Assembly: GCA_021413885.1 (NCBI GenBank)
Contig: JAIOPM010000025.1
Location: forward strand, 1 to 64,000
Direction of reading: 5' to 3'
From: Planctomycetota bacterium
GTDB taxonomy: Bacteria; Planctomycetota; UBA1135; GCA-002686595
Length of the DNA: 64,000 nucleotides
Translations under genes and position numbers: made by a program
Shown: piece after piece, positions 54,815 through 64,000 of the stretch
How the letters are laid out: every line of letters starts with the position of its first letter
Numbering within the stretch: position 1 is the stretch's first letter
Notes under the pieces: generated by a model
Seen by the model: only the letters and a program-made list of their open reading frames with translations
Told to the model about the DNA's origin: nothing
The model's database searches: none

Positions 54815-55594
54815 CTACTTCGTCTTCGAGGCGGCGAGAGTCTTCGTGTAGGCCTCGGCGAACTCGCGCCATTTGGCCTGGGGAACCGCGTCGAGGAGTT
54901 CCTTCGCGCGATCGGGCTCGAGCGTCGCGAGGATCTTCGCGGCTTCGCGCGGGCCGTAGCCGACCAAGCGCGTCGCGAGCGCATCGACCTCGCCGTCCAC
55001 GAAGAGCGAGCCGAGCGCTTTGGCGCTCTTCTTGTCTTCGTCGGCCTTCTTCTCCCCGTCGCGGTCGAGTTCTTCGGCGCGTGCGGCGAGTTCGGATTGC
55101 AGCTCTTCGAGCTCGGCCTTCATCTTGTCGAGCGCCTTCTGACGCTCTTCGATCGTCTCGAGGCGATCGTCGACGAGTTCTTCCTTGCTCGCGAGCTGCG
55201 CCATGCGGCGATCGAGCTCCGTGTTCTTGCGTTCGAGCGTCTCGACGAGCTCGCGCAACTCGTCCGCGCTGTACGGCGCGTCGAACTGGAAGACGCCGAG
55301 CAAGTCGGCCTTCGCCTCGCCGTGCTTCGGAGTCGCGGCGTGGCCTTCGTCGGCGGGCTTCGTCGGCGTGGTCGCTTCCGAGCCGTGCTCTTCGGTCGCC
55401 GCTTGGTCGCCGTGTTCGGCGACGTCGGACTTGCCGTGTTCCTCTTCGCTCTCCGGCGGCGCGGGGAACAGCGAACCGAACACCGGCAAGGTGTGCATCG
55501 GCACGTGATTCATCTTCGCGAAGCCGAGGTAGGCGACGGAGAAGAGCATGAGTCCGCCGGCGCCGGCCAGCGAGATCGAGGCGACCTTGTTCAT
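54815..55594 (-). CDS. MotE-like membrane coiled-coil protein
   Basis: A 259-residue protein of the MotE/COG3334 type. A membrane helix (about 6-27) is followed by a linker of about 70 residues rich in Glu, Ala and HG pairs (EEEHGKSDVAEHGDQ, ATEEHGSEA, PKHGEAK), a coiled coil (about 105-180, LRELVETLERKNTELDRRMAQL onward) and a C-terminal helical domain with VGYGPREAAKILATLEPDRAKELLDAVP, related to the MgtE N-terminal and FliG-type repeats. Such proteins are found in flagellar operons and assist stator or motor assembly. It ends 118 bases before motA and starts seven bases after fliJ. Confidence 0.75.
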   Translation of the reverse strand: MNKVASISLAGAGGLMLFSVAYLGFAKMNHVPMHTLPVFGSLFPAPPESEEEHGKSDVAEHGDQAATEEHGSEATTPTKPADEGHAATPKHGEAKADLLGVFQFDAPYSADELRELVETLERKNTELDRRMAQLASKEELVDDRLETIEERQKALDKMKAELEELQSELAARAEELDRDGEKKADEDKKSAKALGSLFVDGEVDALATRLVGYGPREAAKILATLEPDRAKELLDAVPQAKWREFAEAYTKTLAASKTK

Positions 55595-55601
55595 GTGTGT
55601 G

Positions 55602-56108
55602 TCACGGTCCCATCAAGGGGTCGGAAGGGTTTTCGACCCTTCGGCCCGAAAGGTTGTGGGAGGAGCGTCCGCGCTCGGCCCGATTCAGGGCCTGTTCGTC
55701 GAGGCGCAGGTTGTCGACGCGCGCTTCCTCCTCGCGATGGGCCGTGCGGGCCCGTTCACGCAGGTTCTCGAGGCTCTTCAGGGCGCGTTTGCGCTCTTCC
55801 CAGGCTCGGCGTTCGCGGTCGGCGGCGTCGCGCGCGGCCCGGGCCCGCTGGACCGCCGGTCGCACGCGCTTCGTAGCCTGGTCGACCGTGAACTGATCGA
55901 GCAGCACCGCGTCGGCGTCGAGGTCGCGCGCCTCGACCTTGCGAGCGAGCTCGCGCAAGCCCGCCTCGACGTCGCCGCGAGCACGCTCGCGCACCGCTTC
56001 CGCCGACTTCGCCCGCGTCTCGACTTCGACGAAGCCGGCGCGCGCGATTTCTTCTTCGAGCCGACGCACGCCGAGCACGCGCTGCAGGCGGAAACGAAAA
56101 CGGCTCAC
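55602..56108 (-). CDS. fliJ: Flagellar export chaperone FliJ
   Basis: A 168-residue, highly charged coiled-coil protein that links the FliI ATPase ring to the export gate. It opens FRFRLQRVLGVRRLEEE, the common FliJ beginning (F-x-F-x-L-x-x-V-L), and continues as one long helix pair rich in Arg, Glu and Ala. GTG 56108 overlaps the fliI stop in GTGA, fixing the start; the longer open frame upstream is antisense-like noise within fliI. The C-terminal 15 residues are unconserved. Confidence 0.85.
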   Translation of the reverse strand: MSRFRFRLQRVLGVRRLEEEIARAGFVEVETRAKSAEAVRERARGDVEAGLRELARKVEARDLDADAVLLDQFTVDQATKRVRPAVQRARAARDAADRERRAWEERKRALKSLENLRERARTAHREEEARVDNLRLDEQALNRAERGRSSHNLSGRRVENPSDPLMGP

Positions 56109-57430
56109 GCCGAAACTCCGGCCTTGTCGGCGATCGCGCCGAGCAACGCGACGCTCTCGTCGAGCGACATCGCCTCGCGTTGACCTTGGCGCAGGAAGAT
56201 CTGCAACACCGGCATCAGTTTGAGCGCGGTGTCGAGCCGCGGATTGGTGCCGGGCTTGTACGCGCCGATCTCGACCAGGTCGCGGCCTTCGCGATACGCG
56301 GCGAGCAGCTCGCGCACTTTCGACGCCGCGCGTTGGTGCTTCTCGGTCGTCAACGACGGCATCAACCGCGACAAGCTCGCGAGCACGTCGATCGCCGGAT
56401 AGTGACCTTGGTGCGCGAGTTCGCGCGACAAGTAGACGTGACCGTCGAGCAGACCGCGCAACGTGTCCGAGACCGGATCGTTCGGATCGTCCTGGTCGAG
56501 CAAGACCGTCAAGATGCCGGTGATCGAGCCTTTGTGCGTGCGGCCCATGCGCTCGACGATCTTCGGAACGGTCGCGAAGAAACTCGGCGGATAGCCGCGG
56601 ACGGTAGGGGGCTCGCCGGCGGCGAGGCCGATCTCGCGCGACGCCGCGGCGAAGCGCGTCACCGAGTCCATCACGAGCAGGACGTCGAGCCCGCGATCGC
56701 GGAAGAACTCCGCGGCGGTGACGGCGACGAACGGAGCGAGGAAACGCTCGATCGGCGGCCGATCGCTGGTCGCGACGACGACGACGGACTTCTTGCGGCC
56801 TTCGGGCCCGAGCACTTCGTCGACGAAGCTCCTGACCTCGCGCCCGCGCTCGCCGACTAGGCCGACGACGATCACGTCGGCGTCGGTGCCGCGCGTGATC
56901 TGCGAGAGCAACGTCGACTTGCCGACGCCCGAGCCCGCGAAGATGCCGATGCGTTGTCCGCGTCCGAGCGTGTTGAGCCCGTCGATCGCGCGCACGCCGG
57001 TCTGCAGCGGCTCGACGATCTCCGCGCGACCGAACGGATCGGGCGCGACCGAGCGCACGTTGCGCAGAGTTCCGCGTTCGAGCTCCGGCCCGCCGTCGAG
57101 CGGACGCCCGAAGCCGTCGAGCATGCGCCCGAGCAATTTCTCCCCGACCGGCACGCAGAACGGCCGACCGAGCGCGACCACCGGTTGCATCGGCGCGATG
57201 CCGGCGAGATCGCCGTGCGGCATCAGCAAGGTGCTCGCGCCGCGGAAGCCGATGACTTCGGCGTCGACGAGCCCCGCGCGACCGCGGTCGATGCGACAGA
57301 TCTCGCCGATCGCGGCCGGCACGCCGACCGCTTCGACGAGCACGCCGGAGACGAGATCGACGCGGCCCCGGAAGATCGGGCGCGCGGCGGCGTGGATGCG
57401 TTCGCGGACGGCGTCGAGCTCGAGCGTCAC
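56105..57430 (-). CDS. fliI: Flagellum-specific ATPase FliI
   Basis: Hexameric export ATPase, related to F1-beta, of 441 residues. Walker A GSGVGKST, Walker B region DVLLVMDSVTRFA, and the family blocks VGLVGERGREVRSF, EPPTVRGYPPSFFA and QDDPNDPVSDTLRGLLDGH are all intact. The N-terminal hexamerisation barrel is normal. It overlaps fliH (upstream) and fliJ (downstream) by four bases each, so the three are translationally coupled. Confidence 0.96.
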   Translation of the reverse strand: MTLELDAVRERIHAAARPIFRGRVDLVSGVLVEAVGVPAAIGEICRIDRGRAGLVDAEVIGFRGASTLLMPHGDLAGIAPMQPVVALGRPFCVPVGEKLLGRMLDGFGRPLDGGPELERGTLRNVRSVAPDPFGRAEIVEPLQTGVRAIDGLNTLGRGQRIGIFAGSGVGKSTLLSQITRGTDADVIVVGLVGERGREVRSFVDEVLGPEGRKKSVVVVATSDRPPIERFLAPFVAVTAAEFFRDRGLDVLLVMDSVTRFAAASREIGLAAGEPPTVRGYPPSFFATVPKIVERMGRTHKGSITGILTVLLDQDDPNDPVSDTLRGLLDGHVYLSRELAHQGHYPAIDVLASLSRLMPSLTTEKHQRAASKVRELLAAYREGRDLVEIGAYKPGTNPRLDTALKLMPVLQIFLRQGQREAMSLDESVALLGAIADKAGVSA

Positions 57431-57927
57431 GCGTTCTCTCCGCGCAACTCCGCGCCGATCGCGTCGAGCGCTTGTTCGAACTCACGCACCAACAACCCGC
57501 GCGGCGTCGAGACCTGCACGTTGCCGCGCGCGACGGCGTCGTCGGCTTCGACGACGGTGCCCGCGCGCAACGTGATCGACTCCAACGCCTTCGCGTCGTC
57601 GGGGTGGACGTGAACGACGCAGCGTCCGCGGTCGACGCCCGAATTCGCGAGCGTTTCGCGCACGAGCTTCTCGAGGTCGTAGTTGCCGGCCTGGGCTTCG
57701 CGACGCAGCAGCACGCGCGCGATCTCGAGCGCCATCTCGACCGCGAGCTTCGACGCGCGGCCGTGCGCGGCTTCAAGTTCCTCGGTCGCAAGGTTCAACG
57801 CGCCCGCGGCTTGGCCGAGCGCGTCGCTCTTGCCTTGCGCGAGCCCACGCGCGAACGCGCGCCGCTCGCGCCAAGCGCCGAGATCGCCCGCGACGACGCG
57901 CGCCGCGGACGGCTGCGCGTGGAGCAT
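57427..57927 (-). CDS. fliH: Flagellar assembly protein FliH
   Basis: Regulator and stalk of FliI. The C-terminal half shows the FliH/V-ATPase E-like pattern, LAVEMALEIARVLLRREAQAGNYDLEKLVRETLANSG, then HVHPDDAKALESI and VSTPRGLLVREFEQALDAIGAELRG, cited in pieces. The N-terminal half is Ala-rich and helical. ATG 57927 is chosen, eight bases after the fliG stop; a TTG at 57945 would overlap fliG by 11 bases and add six residues. About 166 residues, on the short side for the family. Confidence 0.85.
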   Translation of the reverse strand: MLHAQPSAARVVAGDLGAWRERRAFARGLAQGKSDALGQAAGALNLATEELEAAHGRASKLAVEMALEIARVLLRREAQAGNYDLEKLVRETLANSGVDRGRCVVHVHPDDAKALESITLRAGTVVEADDAVARGNVQVSTPRGLLVREFEQALDAIGAELRGENA

Positions 57928-57934
57928 GACGCGC

Positions 57935-58957
57935 TCAGCTGACAAGTTCTTGCCCCGCTCGCGCCGGACGGAACTCGCCCGCTTCCATCAGCGTGCGCAC
58001 GGCCTTCATGATCTCGTTGCGCGAGTTCTGGACTTCGTGCATCGGCATGGCGCCGGCGAGCTCGCGCTCGTCCTTCACCATCACGCGCACGCGCTCGGAG
58101 AGGTTCGCCATGATGTTGCTCTCGACCTTCGCCGAGCACGCCTTCAACGCGACCGCGAGCGTCTTGGTGTCCACCGACGCGAGGATCTTCTGCATCGGTC
58201 GCTTCTCGACCTTCGCGAGGTCCTCCCACGTGAACATGAACTCGCGGACTTCCTTCGCCATGTCGGCGTCGTCCTTCGCGAGCGATTCGAGGACGTTCTG
58301 CTCCACCTCGGCGGGGGAGAAGTTGAGCATGTCGGCGATCGACTTGCGGCGCATCGTCGGTTCGGTGACCACCGGACCCGACGCGATCTCCTTCAAGCGC
58401 GTCGCGAGATCCTGCGAGATCGAGACGAGCACGTCGATCGACGGCGGCGTGACGCCGGCCATGCGGCGGACGACGTCGTACGCGCGCTTCGGATCGAGCG
58501 AGCGCAGCACTTCCGCCGACAGCGACGGATCCAAGTGCGCGAGCACGAGCGCGATCACGGCCTCGCTCTGTTCGCCGAGCGCGATCGCGATGTTCTTCGC
58601 GGGCTCCTTCTCGATCGAGAGGAAGGGACGTTCCTGTTGGAGCCGGTGTTGGATCTTCTCGAAGAGCTCGGTCGCTTGCTGCTTGCCGAGCGTCGACTCG
58701 ATCAGCGCGTACAGTTCCGCTTCGCTCTTGCGCCGCACTCCGCGCGGGCCGGCGAGCGACTTGATCACGTCCTTGTAGAGCTCGCGCACGCCGTCGGCGT
58801 TGGTGAGGTCCGCGGGCAGATCGCCCATCGCCTCGACCACTTCGACGATCACTTCGGGATCGATGTGGCGCAGCACGGTGCCGGCGTGTTCCTTCTCGAG
58901 CGTCAGGAGGAACGCCGCCGCGCGTTGAGCGCCGCTGACTTCGTCGCGGGAGATCAC
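57935..58957 (-). CDS. fliG: Flagellar motor switch protein FliG
   Basis: Rotor protein of 340 residues that contacts MotA. The N-terminal domain has VSGAQRAAAFLLTLEKEHAGTVLRHIDP. In the middle domain the usual EHPQ motif is replaced by EQSE (128-131 region, EQSEAVIALVLAHLDP). The C-terminal domain keeps the torque helix outline FTWEDLAKVEKRPMQKILASVDTKTLAVALKACS and NLSERV, cited partly. GTG 58957 overlaps the fliF TGA; the open frame running to 60151 is antisense-like extension within fliF and is rejected. Confidence 0.92.
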   Translation of the reverse strand: MISRDEVSGAQRAAAFLLTLEKEHAGTVLRHIDPEVIVEVVEAMGDLPADLTNADGVRELYKDVIKSLAGPRGVRRKSEAELYALIESTLGKQQATELFEKIQHRLQQERPFLSIEKEPAKNIAIALGEQSEAVIALVLAHLDPSLSAEVLRSLDPKRAYDVVRRMAGVTPPSIDVLVSISQDLATRLKEIASGPVVTEPTMRRKSIADMLNFSPAEVEQNVLESLAKDDADMAKEVREFMFTWEDLAKVEKRPMQKILASVDTKTLAVALKACSAKVESNIMANLSERVRVMVKDERELAGAMPMHEVQNSRNEIMKAVRTLMEAGEFRPARAGQELVS

Positions 58958-60549
58958 TTGCTGCTCCTCGCCGCCGCGCGGCTCTCGCCGGCCCAACGCG
59001 AGAGGATCTCGCCGACTCGGCGTGGATCGGTGCGCACCAATTCTTCGACGCGCGCGCGCGCCAACAGTTCGGGGTCGGGCTCGCTGTCGTTTGCCTCGTT
59101 GGTCGCGCCGCCGCCGCCGCCGCTCGCGCTCGAACCGGCCGCGACCGGCAGCGAGCCCGGCTTCACGCCCTTGAGCGTCTTGAAGAGCACGAAGAGGAAC
59201 ACGAGCGCCGCCGCGATCTCGATGCCGCGCTTCATCAGCATCTGGAGCATCGGCGACGGACCGCCGCCGGTCTCGACCGCCGGCTTCGCGGCATCGGCGC
59301 CGACCGCGGTCTCGACCGCGAACGTCGTCGTGCCGACTTGGATCACGTCCTCGCGCGCGGCGTCGAAACCGACCGCGGCCTGGACGATCGATTGGATCTC
59401 CTGCTTCTTCGTCGCGAGCGATTCGTCGACCAGCAACGAGACCGACAGGCGCTTCAACGCCGGCGACGCGTGCACGGTCTGCGTCTTCGAGTGCGCAGTC
59501 TCGTAGGTCTTCTGGACGTCGCTCGTGGTCGACGTCTGCGACGACGCCGCGGGGTTCGGGTTGTTGGCCGCGATCGCCGCGTTGTCGACGCCGAAGCCGG
59601 AATCGGTCGGCACGTTCGACGAGACGCCGGCCGGTCCGCCGTTGCTCGGCGTTGCGCCGGCGGGCATCTCGCTCTTCGTCGTCTTCTCCGACACCAGCGT
59701 GCCCTTCGGCGAGAGCGATTCGCTGACGGTCGTGCGTTGGTCGTGATCCCACTCCGACGTCACCGCGACGAGCACTTTCTTGTCGCCGTAGGCGAGCGCG
59801 AGTTGTTGGTTGACCTTGTCCGCGACCGCGCGGTCGTAGCGCTGCGAGTACTCGAGCAGACTCGCCGGATCGCTCGCGAGACCTTCGCCGCGCGACGGAT
59901 CGAACAGCGTGCGGCCCGATTGATCGGACACGACGACGTTCTCCGCCGGCACGCCGAAGCGGAAGCGCACCAACTTGGCGACGTTCTCGGCCTGCTCGCG
60001 CGAGAGCTCGACCAAGTTCTTGAGCGCGAGCGTCACCGACACGGTCAACGGCTTGCGCTCGCGGATCGGCGACGTGTCGGGCATCGAGCTCGTCACCGTC
60101 GCGTTGTCGACGAAGTCGAGGGTCTCGAGCTGACGCTCCATCTCTTGCCAATCGCGTTTGAGCATCGACTGCGCGCGCTCCGCCGACGACAGGAAGATCG
60201 AACTCGCGCCGGCGATGCTGCCGTCGACGCCGCGCGGCATCTCCTTCAACGCACCGGAGAGCGCGACGAGGTTCTGCGCCTCGTACATCTGCGGCTCGTC
60301 GACGTACAAGTTGTACGGGCCGGGCGGTTGGCTGACTTTGTAGCGCACCGCGCCGCCGGCGAGCGCCTTTTCGATCCCGCCGCGCGAAGCGTCGTCGATG
60401 CCGGAGTACAGCAGGACGAAATTCGGTCGATCGGCGAGCATCGTGCCGACGGTGATCGCGACCGTGATCGCGACGAGCGCCACCAGCGCGACGAGTTTCG
60501 TGCGCGGGTGGGCGTTCTTGAGCGCGTCGAGGAGTGCTTTGAGATCCAC
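58954..60549 (-). CDS. fliF: Flagellar MS-ring protein FliF
   Basis: MS-ring subunit of 531 residues. Membrane helices lie at about 18-40 and 425-445. The periplasmic part has the ring-building motifs VLYSGIDDASRGGIEKAL, YNLYVDEPQMYEAQNLVAL and LETLDFVDNATVTSSMP, then VADKVNQQLALAYG. A proline- and asparagine-rich segment (PSNGGPAGVSSNVPTDSGFG) is typical of the beta-collar insertion. The C-terminus RVEELVRTDPRRVGEILSRWA is the FliG-binding helix. It lies 17 bases after fliE and overlaps fliG. Confidence 0.95.
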   Translation of the reverse strand: MDLKALLDALKNAHPRTKLVALVALVAITVAITVGTMLADRPNFVLLYSGIDDASRGGIEKALAGGAVRYKVSQPPGPYNLYVDEPQMYEAQNLVALSGALKEMPRGVDGSIAGASSIFLSSAERAQSMLKRDWQEMERQLETLDFVDNATVTSSMPDTSPIRERKPLTVSVTLALKNLVELSREQAENVAKLVRFRFGVPAENVVVSDQSGRTLFDPSRGEGLASDPASLLEYSQRYDRAVADKVNQQLALAYGDKKVLVAVTSEWDHDQRTTVSESLSPKGTLVSEKTTKSEMPAGATPSNGGPAGVSSNVPTDSGFGVDNAAIAANNPNPAASSQTSTTSDVQKTYETAHSKTQTVHASPALKRLSVSLLVDESLATKKQEIQSIVQAAVGFDAAREDVIQVGTTTFAVETAVGADAAKPAVETGGGPSPMLQMLMKRGIEIAAALVFLFVLFKTLKGVKPGSLPVAAGSSASGGGGGATNEANDSEPDPELLARARVEELVRTDPRRVGEILSRWAGESRAAARSSK

Positions 60550-60566
60550 GTGGGTTGGGTCCTAGG

Positions 60567-60935
60567 TCAAACGCTCATGCGCATGGTCTCGCGGTACGCG
60601 TCGATCAACTTGTTGCGTACTTCCATCGCGAACTTGAAGGAGATCTCGGCCTGCTTGATCTGCACGGCGAGCTCGTGGAAGTCGGTGATCTTGCCCGCGA
60701 TCATGTCGGCGGGCAGATCGTCGACTCGGTTGACGGACGCGTTGACCTCGCGCAGTCCTTGCGAGAGGTTCTGATCGAACGAGCCGACCTTCGCCGACGG
60801 ACCGGCATCGAGCCCGGCCGTAGCGAAGTTTTTCGCGACGTCGGTGTCGATGCGCTTCGCGCTCTCGGACTGCGAACGCAGCGCGGCTTCGATGGCCGCG
60901 CGAGCGAGCGAGCTGGATCCGATTCCGTCGACCAT
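60567..60935 (-). CDS. fliE: Flagellar hook-basal body protein FliE
   Basis: Small rod/MS-ring adapter of 122 residues, with the normal C-terminal signature VQIKQAEISFKFAMEVRNKLIDAYRETMRM (in parts) and the upstream FDQNLSQGLREVNASVNRVDDL. The order flgB-flgC-fliE-fliF is the commonest arrangement of these genes in bacteria. Starts at ATG 60935, 23 bases after flgC ends. Confidence 0.94.
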   Translation of the reverse strand: MVDGIGSSSLARAAIEAALRSQSESAKRIDTDVAKNFATAGLDAGPSAKVGSFDQNLSQGLREVNASVNRVDDLPADMIAGKITDFHELAVQIKQAEISFKFAMEVRNKLIDAYRETMRMSV

Positions 60936-60958
60936 GGTTCACCTCAGGGAGAGGACGA

Positions 60959-61390
60959 TCACTGAGCCAAGCGCAACGCGCGCTCGGCCATCGCGACGAA
61001 GGACTCTTGCGCCGAGAGGTTCGCCTCGTAGGCGCGCGACGCCGAGATCAAGTCGACCATCTCGTGCGTCGTGTTGACGTTCGGCATGGTCACGTAGCCG
61101 TCGGCGTCCGCGTCGGGATGGCCGGGGCTCAGGATGCGCTCCATCGCAGTCGCGAAGTCGGACTGCACGCCGCCGACCTTGACGCCGCGCACTTCGACCG
61201 CGCCGTTCTCGGCGCGTTGGAGCAGCGGCTCGAACCACACCTCCTGTCGCCGATACGGCGTGCCTTCGGGCGTGCGCGTGGTTTCCGCGTTGGCGAGGTT
61301 CTTCGCGATGACGTCGAGGCGGATGCGTTCGGCGGCGAGACCGCTCGACGACGCGCGCATGCCGGAGAAGAGGTGGGAGATGCCGCTCAT
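60959..61390 (-). CDS. flgC: Flagellar proximal rod protein FlgC
   Basis: Rod protein of 143 residues. The N-terminal block FSGMRASSSGLAAERIRLDVIAKNLANAETT and the C-terminal VDLISASRAYEANLSAQES are diagnostic (cited in parts), with YRRQEVWFEPLL between. ATG 61390 lies two bases after the flgB stop; an in-frame TTG at 61396 overlaps that stop. Confidence 0.94.
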   Translation of the reverse strand: MSGISHLFSGMRASSSGLAAERIRLDVIAKNLANAETTRTPEGTPYRRQEVWFEPLLQRAENGAVEVRGVKVGGVQSDFATAMERILSPGHPDADADGYVTMPNVNTTHEMVDLISASRAYEANLSAQESFVAMAERALRLAQ

Positions 61391-61392
61391 GA

Positions 61393-61749
61393 TCAACGAG
61401 AGCTGTCGAGGGAAGTGCGGATCAAGTCGAACTTGGCGGACAGGATCGCCGCGTAGGACTCGTACAGGAGCTTGTTCTCGCGCAGGGCGTTCATCTCGAG
61501 CTCGAGGCTCGTGTTGTTCCCGTCGGCGCGCGCGGGAGTGAGCATGTCGAGCTCGATCTCGGGCGCGACCGTCGAAGGGTCGCGCCCGGATTCGAGAGCC
61601 TGCTTCATCGCTTCTTCGAAGCGCAGCATCCTGCGCGTGTATCCAGGCGTGTTGACGTTCGCGATGTTGCCCATGATGACCTCCTGTCGATCGACGGAGG
61701 CCGAGAGCAGTCGCGAGAGAACCTCGCCTTGATCTACGCGCAGGTCCAT
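61393..61749 (-). CDS. flgB: Flagellar proximal rod protein FlgB
   Basis: Rod protein of 118 residues, with the conserved RQEVIMGNIANVNTPGYTRR near the N-terminus and LEMNALRENKLLYESYAAILSAKFDLIRTSL at the C-terminus (in parts). ATG 61749 starts two bases after the stop of the sigma-54 regulator; the open frame reaching to 63069 in this phase contains that regulator's receiver fragment and is not part of flgB. Confidence 0.93.
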   Translation of the reverse strand: MDLRVDQGEVLSRLLSASVDRQEVIMGNIANVNTPGYTRRMLRFEEAMKQALESGRDPSTVAPEIELDMLTPARADGNNTSLELEMNALRENKLLYESYAAILSAKFDLIRTSLDSSR

Positions 61750-61751
61750 GG

Positions 61752-63069
<1,318 letters not shown>

Positions 63070-63073
63070 CGTT

Positions 63074-64000
63074 CTAGCTCTCGAGTTGGAAGGGGATGGA
63101 GATGCGGAAATCGGCGCCGCCCTGCGGTGCCGGTTGGGACGAAAGTTCGACGCGACCGCCGTGCAGCACGGCGATCGTGTTGACCAGAGCGAGGCCGAGG
63201 CCGCTGCCGTCGGCGCGCGAAGTGAAGAAGGGCTCGAGCACGCGAGCGGCGAGCTCCTTCGGGACGCCGGGACCGGCGTCGGTGACGCGCAGGACGAGCA
63301 CGGCGGCGTCGACGTGCGCTTCGACGTGGACCGCGCCGCCCTCGGGTTGCGCCTGGAGCGCGTTCGCGATCAGGTTGCGCAGCGCCTGACGCAGTTTGAC
63401 GTAGTCGCCGCTCGCGGTCGCCGCGCGCGTCGGAAGCGTGGTGTGCGTCAGCGCCCAACGCTCGAGGTGTTCGAAGCCCAACGTCGCTTCGCGGATCGCG
63501 TCCTCGACCAGTTCATTGACGTCGAACGTGCGACGGTCGAGCGCGTCGCTGCGCGCGAGCGTCAGCATGCTCGCGAGCACTTGATCGGCGCGGCCGACGC
63601 CTTCGACGATGCGCGCGGCGAGTTCGCGTTCGCGCGAACCGGCGCCGAGGCGCTTCTCGAGCAACGACGCGAAGCCTTGGATCGCGTTCATCGGGTTGCG
63701 CAGCTCGTGCGCGATGCCGCTCGCGACGTTGCCGAGCGCCGCGAGCTTCTCCTGCGCGTGCAGACGCGACGTCAAGCGCGCGAACTCGGTGCGATCGTCG
63801 ACGATCGTCACGGTGCCGACGTCTTCGTCGTGCGAGCGGATGGGGGAGCGCTTGCTGGCGACGACCCGCGCGACTCCGTCGGCGCACGCGATCTCGCGGC
63901 CGTCGCCGGCGGATTCGATCGCCGCGAGGCGTTGGGCGGCGGAAGCGCCGACGCAGTCGTGACCGTCGAGCCCGACGATCTCGCACGCCGCGCGATTGAT
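63074..64000 (-). CDS. PAS sensor histidine kinase, 5' end outside the window
   Basis: The frame remains open to base 64000, so the N-terminus is missing. Visible are the end of a PAS domain (NRAACEIVGLDGHDCVGASA to VASKRSPIRSHDEDVGTVTIVDD), a HisKA helix with the phospho-acceptor His in GIAHELRNPMNAIQGFAS, and a HATPase domain with LRNLIANALQA (N box), VTDAGPGVP (G1), FTSRADGSGLGLALV (G2) and GGADFRISIPF. No membrane helix in the visible part, consistent with the cytoplasmic FlgS-type kinases. It is four bases upstream of the broken sigma-54 regulator and so the likely partner. Confidence 0.9.
   Translation of the reverse strand: MNRAACEIVGLDGHDCVGASAAQRLAAIESAGDGREIACADGVARVVASKRSPIRSHDEDVGTVTIVDDRTEFARLTSRLHAQEKLAALGNVASGIAHELRNPMNAIQGFASLLEKRLGAGSRERELAARIVEGVGRADQVLASMLTLARSDALDRRTFDVNELVEDAIREATLGFEHLERWALTHTTLPTRAATASGDYVKLRQALRNLIANALQAQPEGGAVHVEAHVDAAVLVLRVTDAGPGVPKELAARVLEPFFTSRADGSGLGLALVNTIAVLHGGRVELSSQPAPQGGADFRISIPFQLES

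Overview
The window comes from a high-GC, diderm, flagellated bacterium, most likely a member of the Planctomycetota or a close relative. This is inference from gene content: a planctomycete-style ECF sigma factor divergent from a Ser/Thr kinase with TPR-like repeats, an ECF sigma factor joined to a membrane-anchored tail, a secreted beta-propeller/dihaem cytochrome, TMTC-like membrane TPR proteins, class II ribonucleotide reductase, and many GTG/TTG starts with weak Shine-Dalgarno sites. P- and L-ring genes and gmhA argue for an outer membrane.

Layout. (1) 1-4760: two tandem paralogues of a protein made of an ECF sigma factor, one membrane helix and a chain of carboxypeptidase-regulatory-like beta domains. 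The first runs off the left edge; the second is split by a frame-shifting deletion. (2) 5010-20218: housekeeping genes gyrA, yqeY, murJ, nrdJ, a DsbD-like reductase, an HDOD protein, feoAB and rpiA, with candidate NrdR and iron-regulator sites. (3) 20290-23187: a secreted dihaem cytochrome. (4) 23587-37880: flagellar cluster I on the plus strand (fliK flgD flgE, then flgF flgG flgA flgH flgI flgJ flgN flgK flgL, a FliE-like small gene and a GNAT gene). Two sigma-54-like promoters sit almost on top of start codons. (5) 37940-50224: mixed genes (two membrane TPR proteins, gmhA, an XRE regulator, rmuC, ECF sigma/kinase pair, ispG) with two copies of a 165-bp nested palindromic repeat whose TAG tips supply stop codons to neighbouring genes. 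(6) 50280-64000: flagellar cluster II on the minus strand, read from a PAS histidine kinase and a sigma-54 response regulator into flgB flgC fliE fliF fliG fliH fliI fliJ motE, and then motA, two motB genes, fliL, fliM and fliN.

How it fits together. The two flagellar clusters supply rod, rings, hook, junction proteins, MS-ring, switch, part of the export ATPase complex and stators. The membrane export gate (FlhAB, FliPQR), flagellin and filament cap are not in the window. The kinase/regulator pair resembles the FlgS/FlgR type that drives sigma-54 flagellar promoters. The regulator gene is broken by a frame-shifting deletion within its receiver domain, which is either real decay or an assembly fault. 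Most genes in both clusters overlap or nearly abut, so translational coupling is likely.
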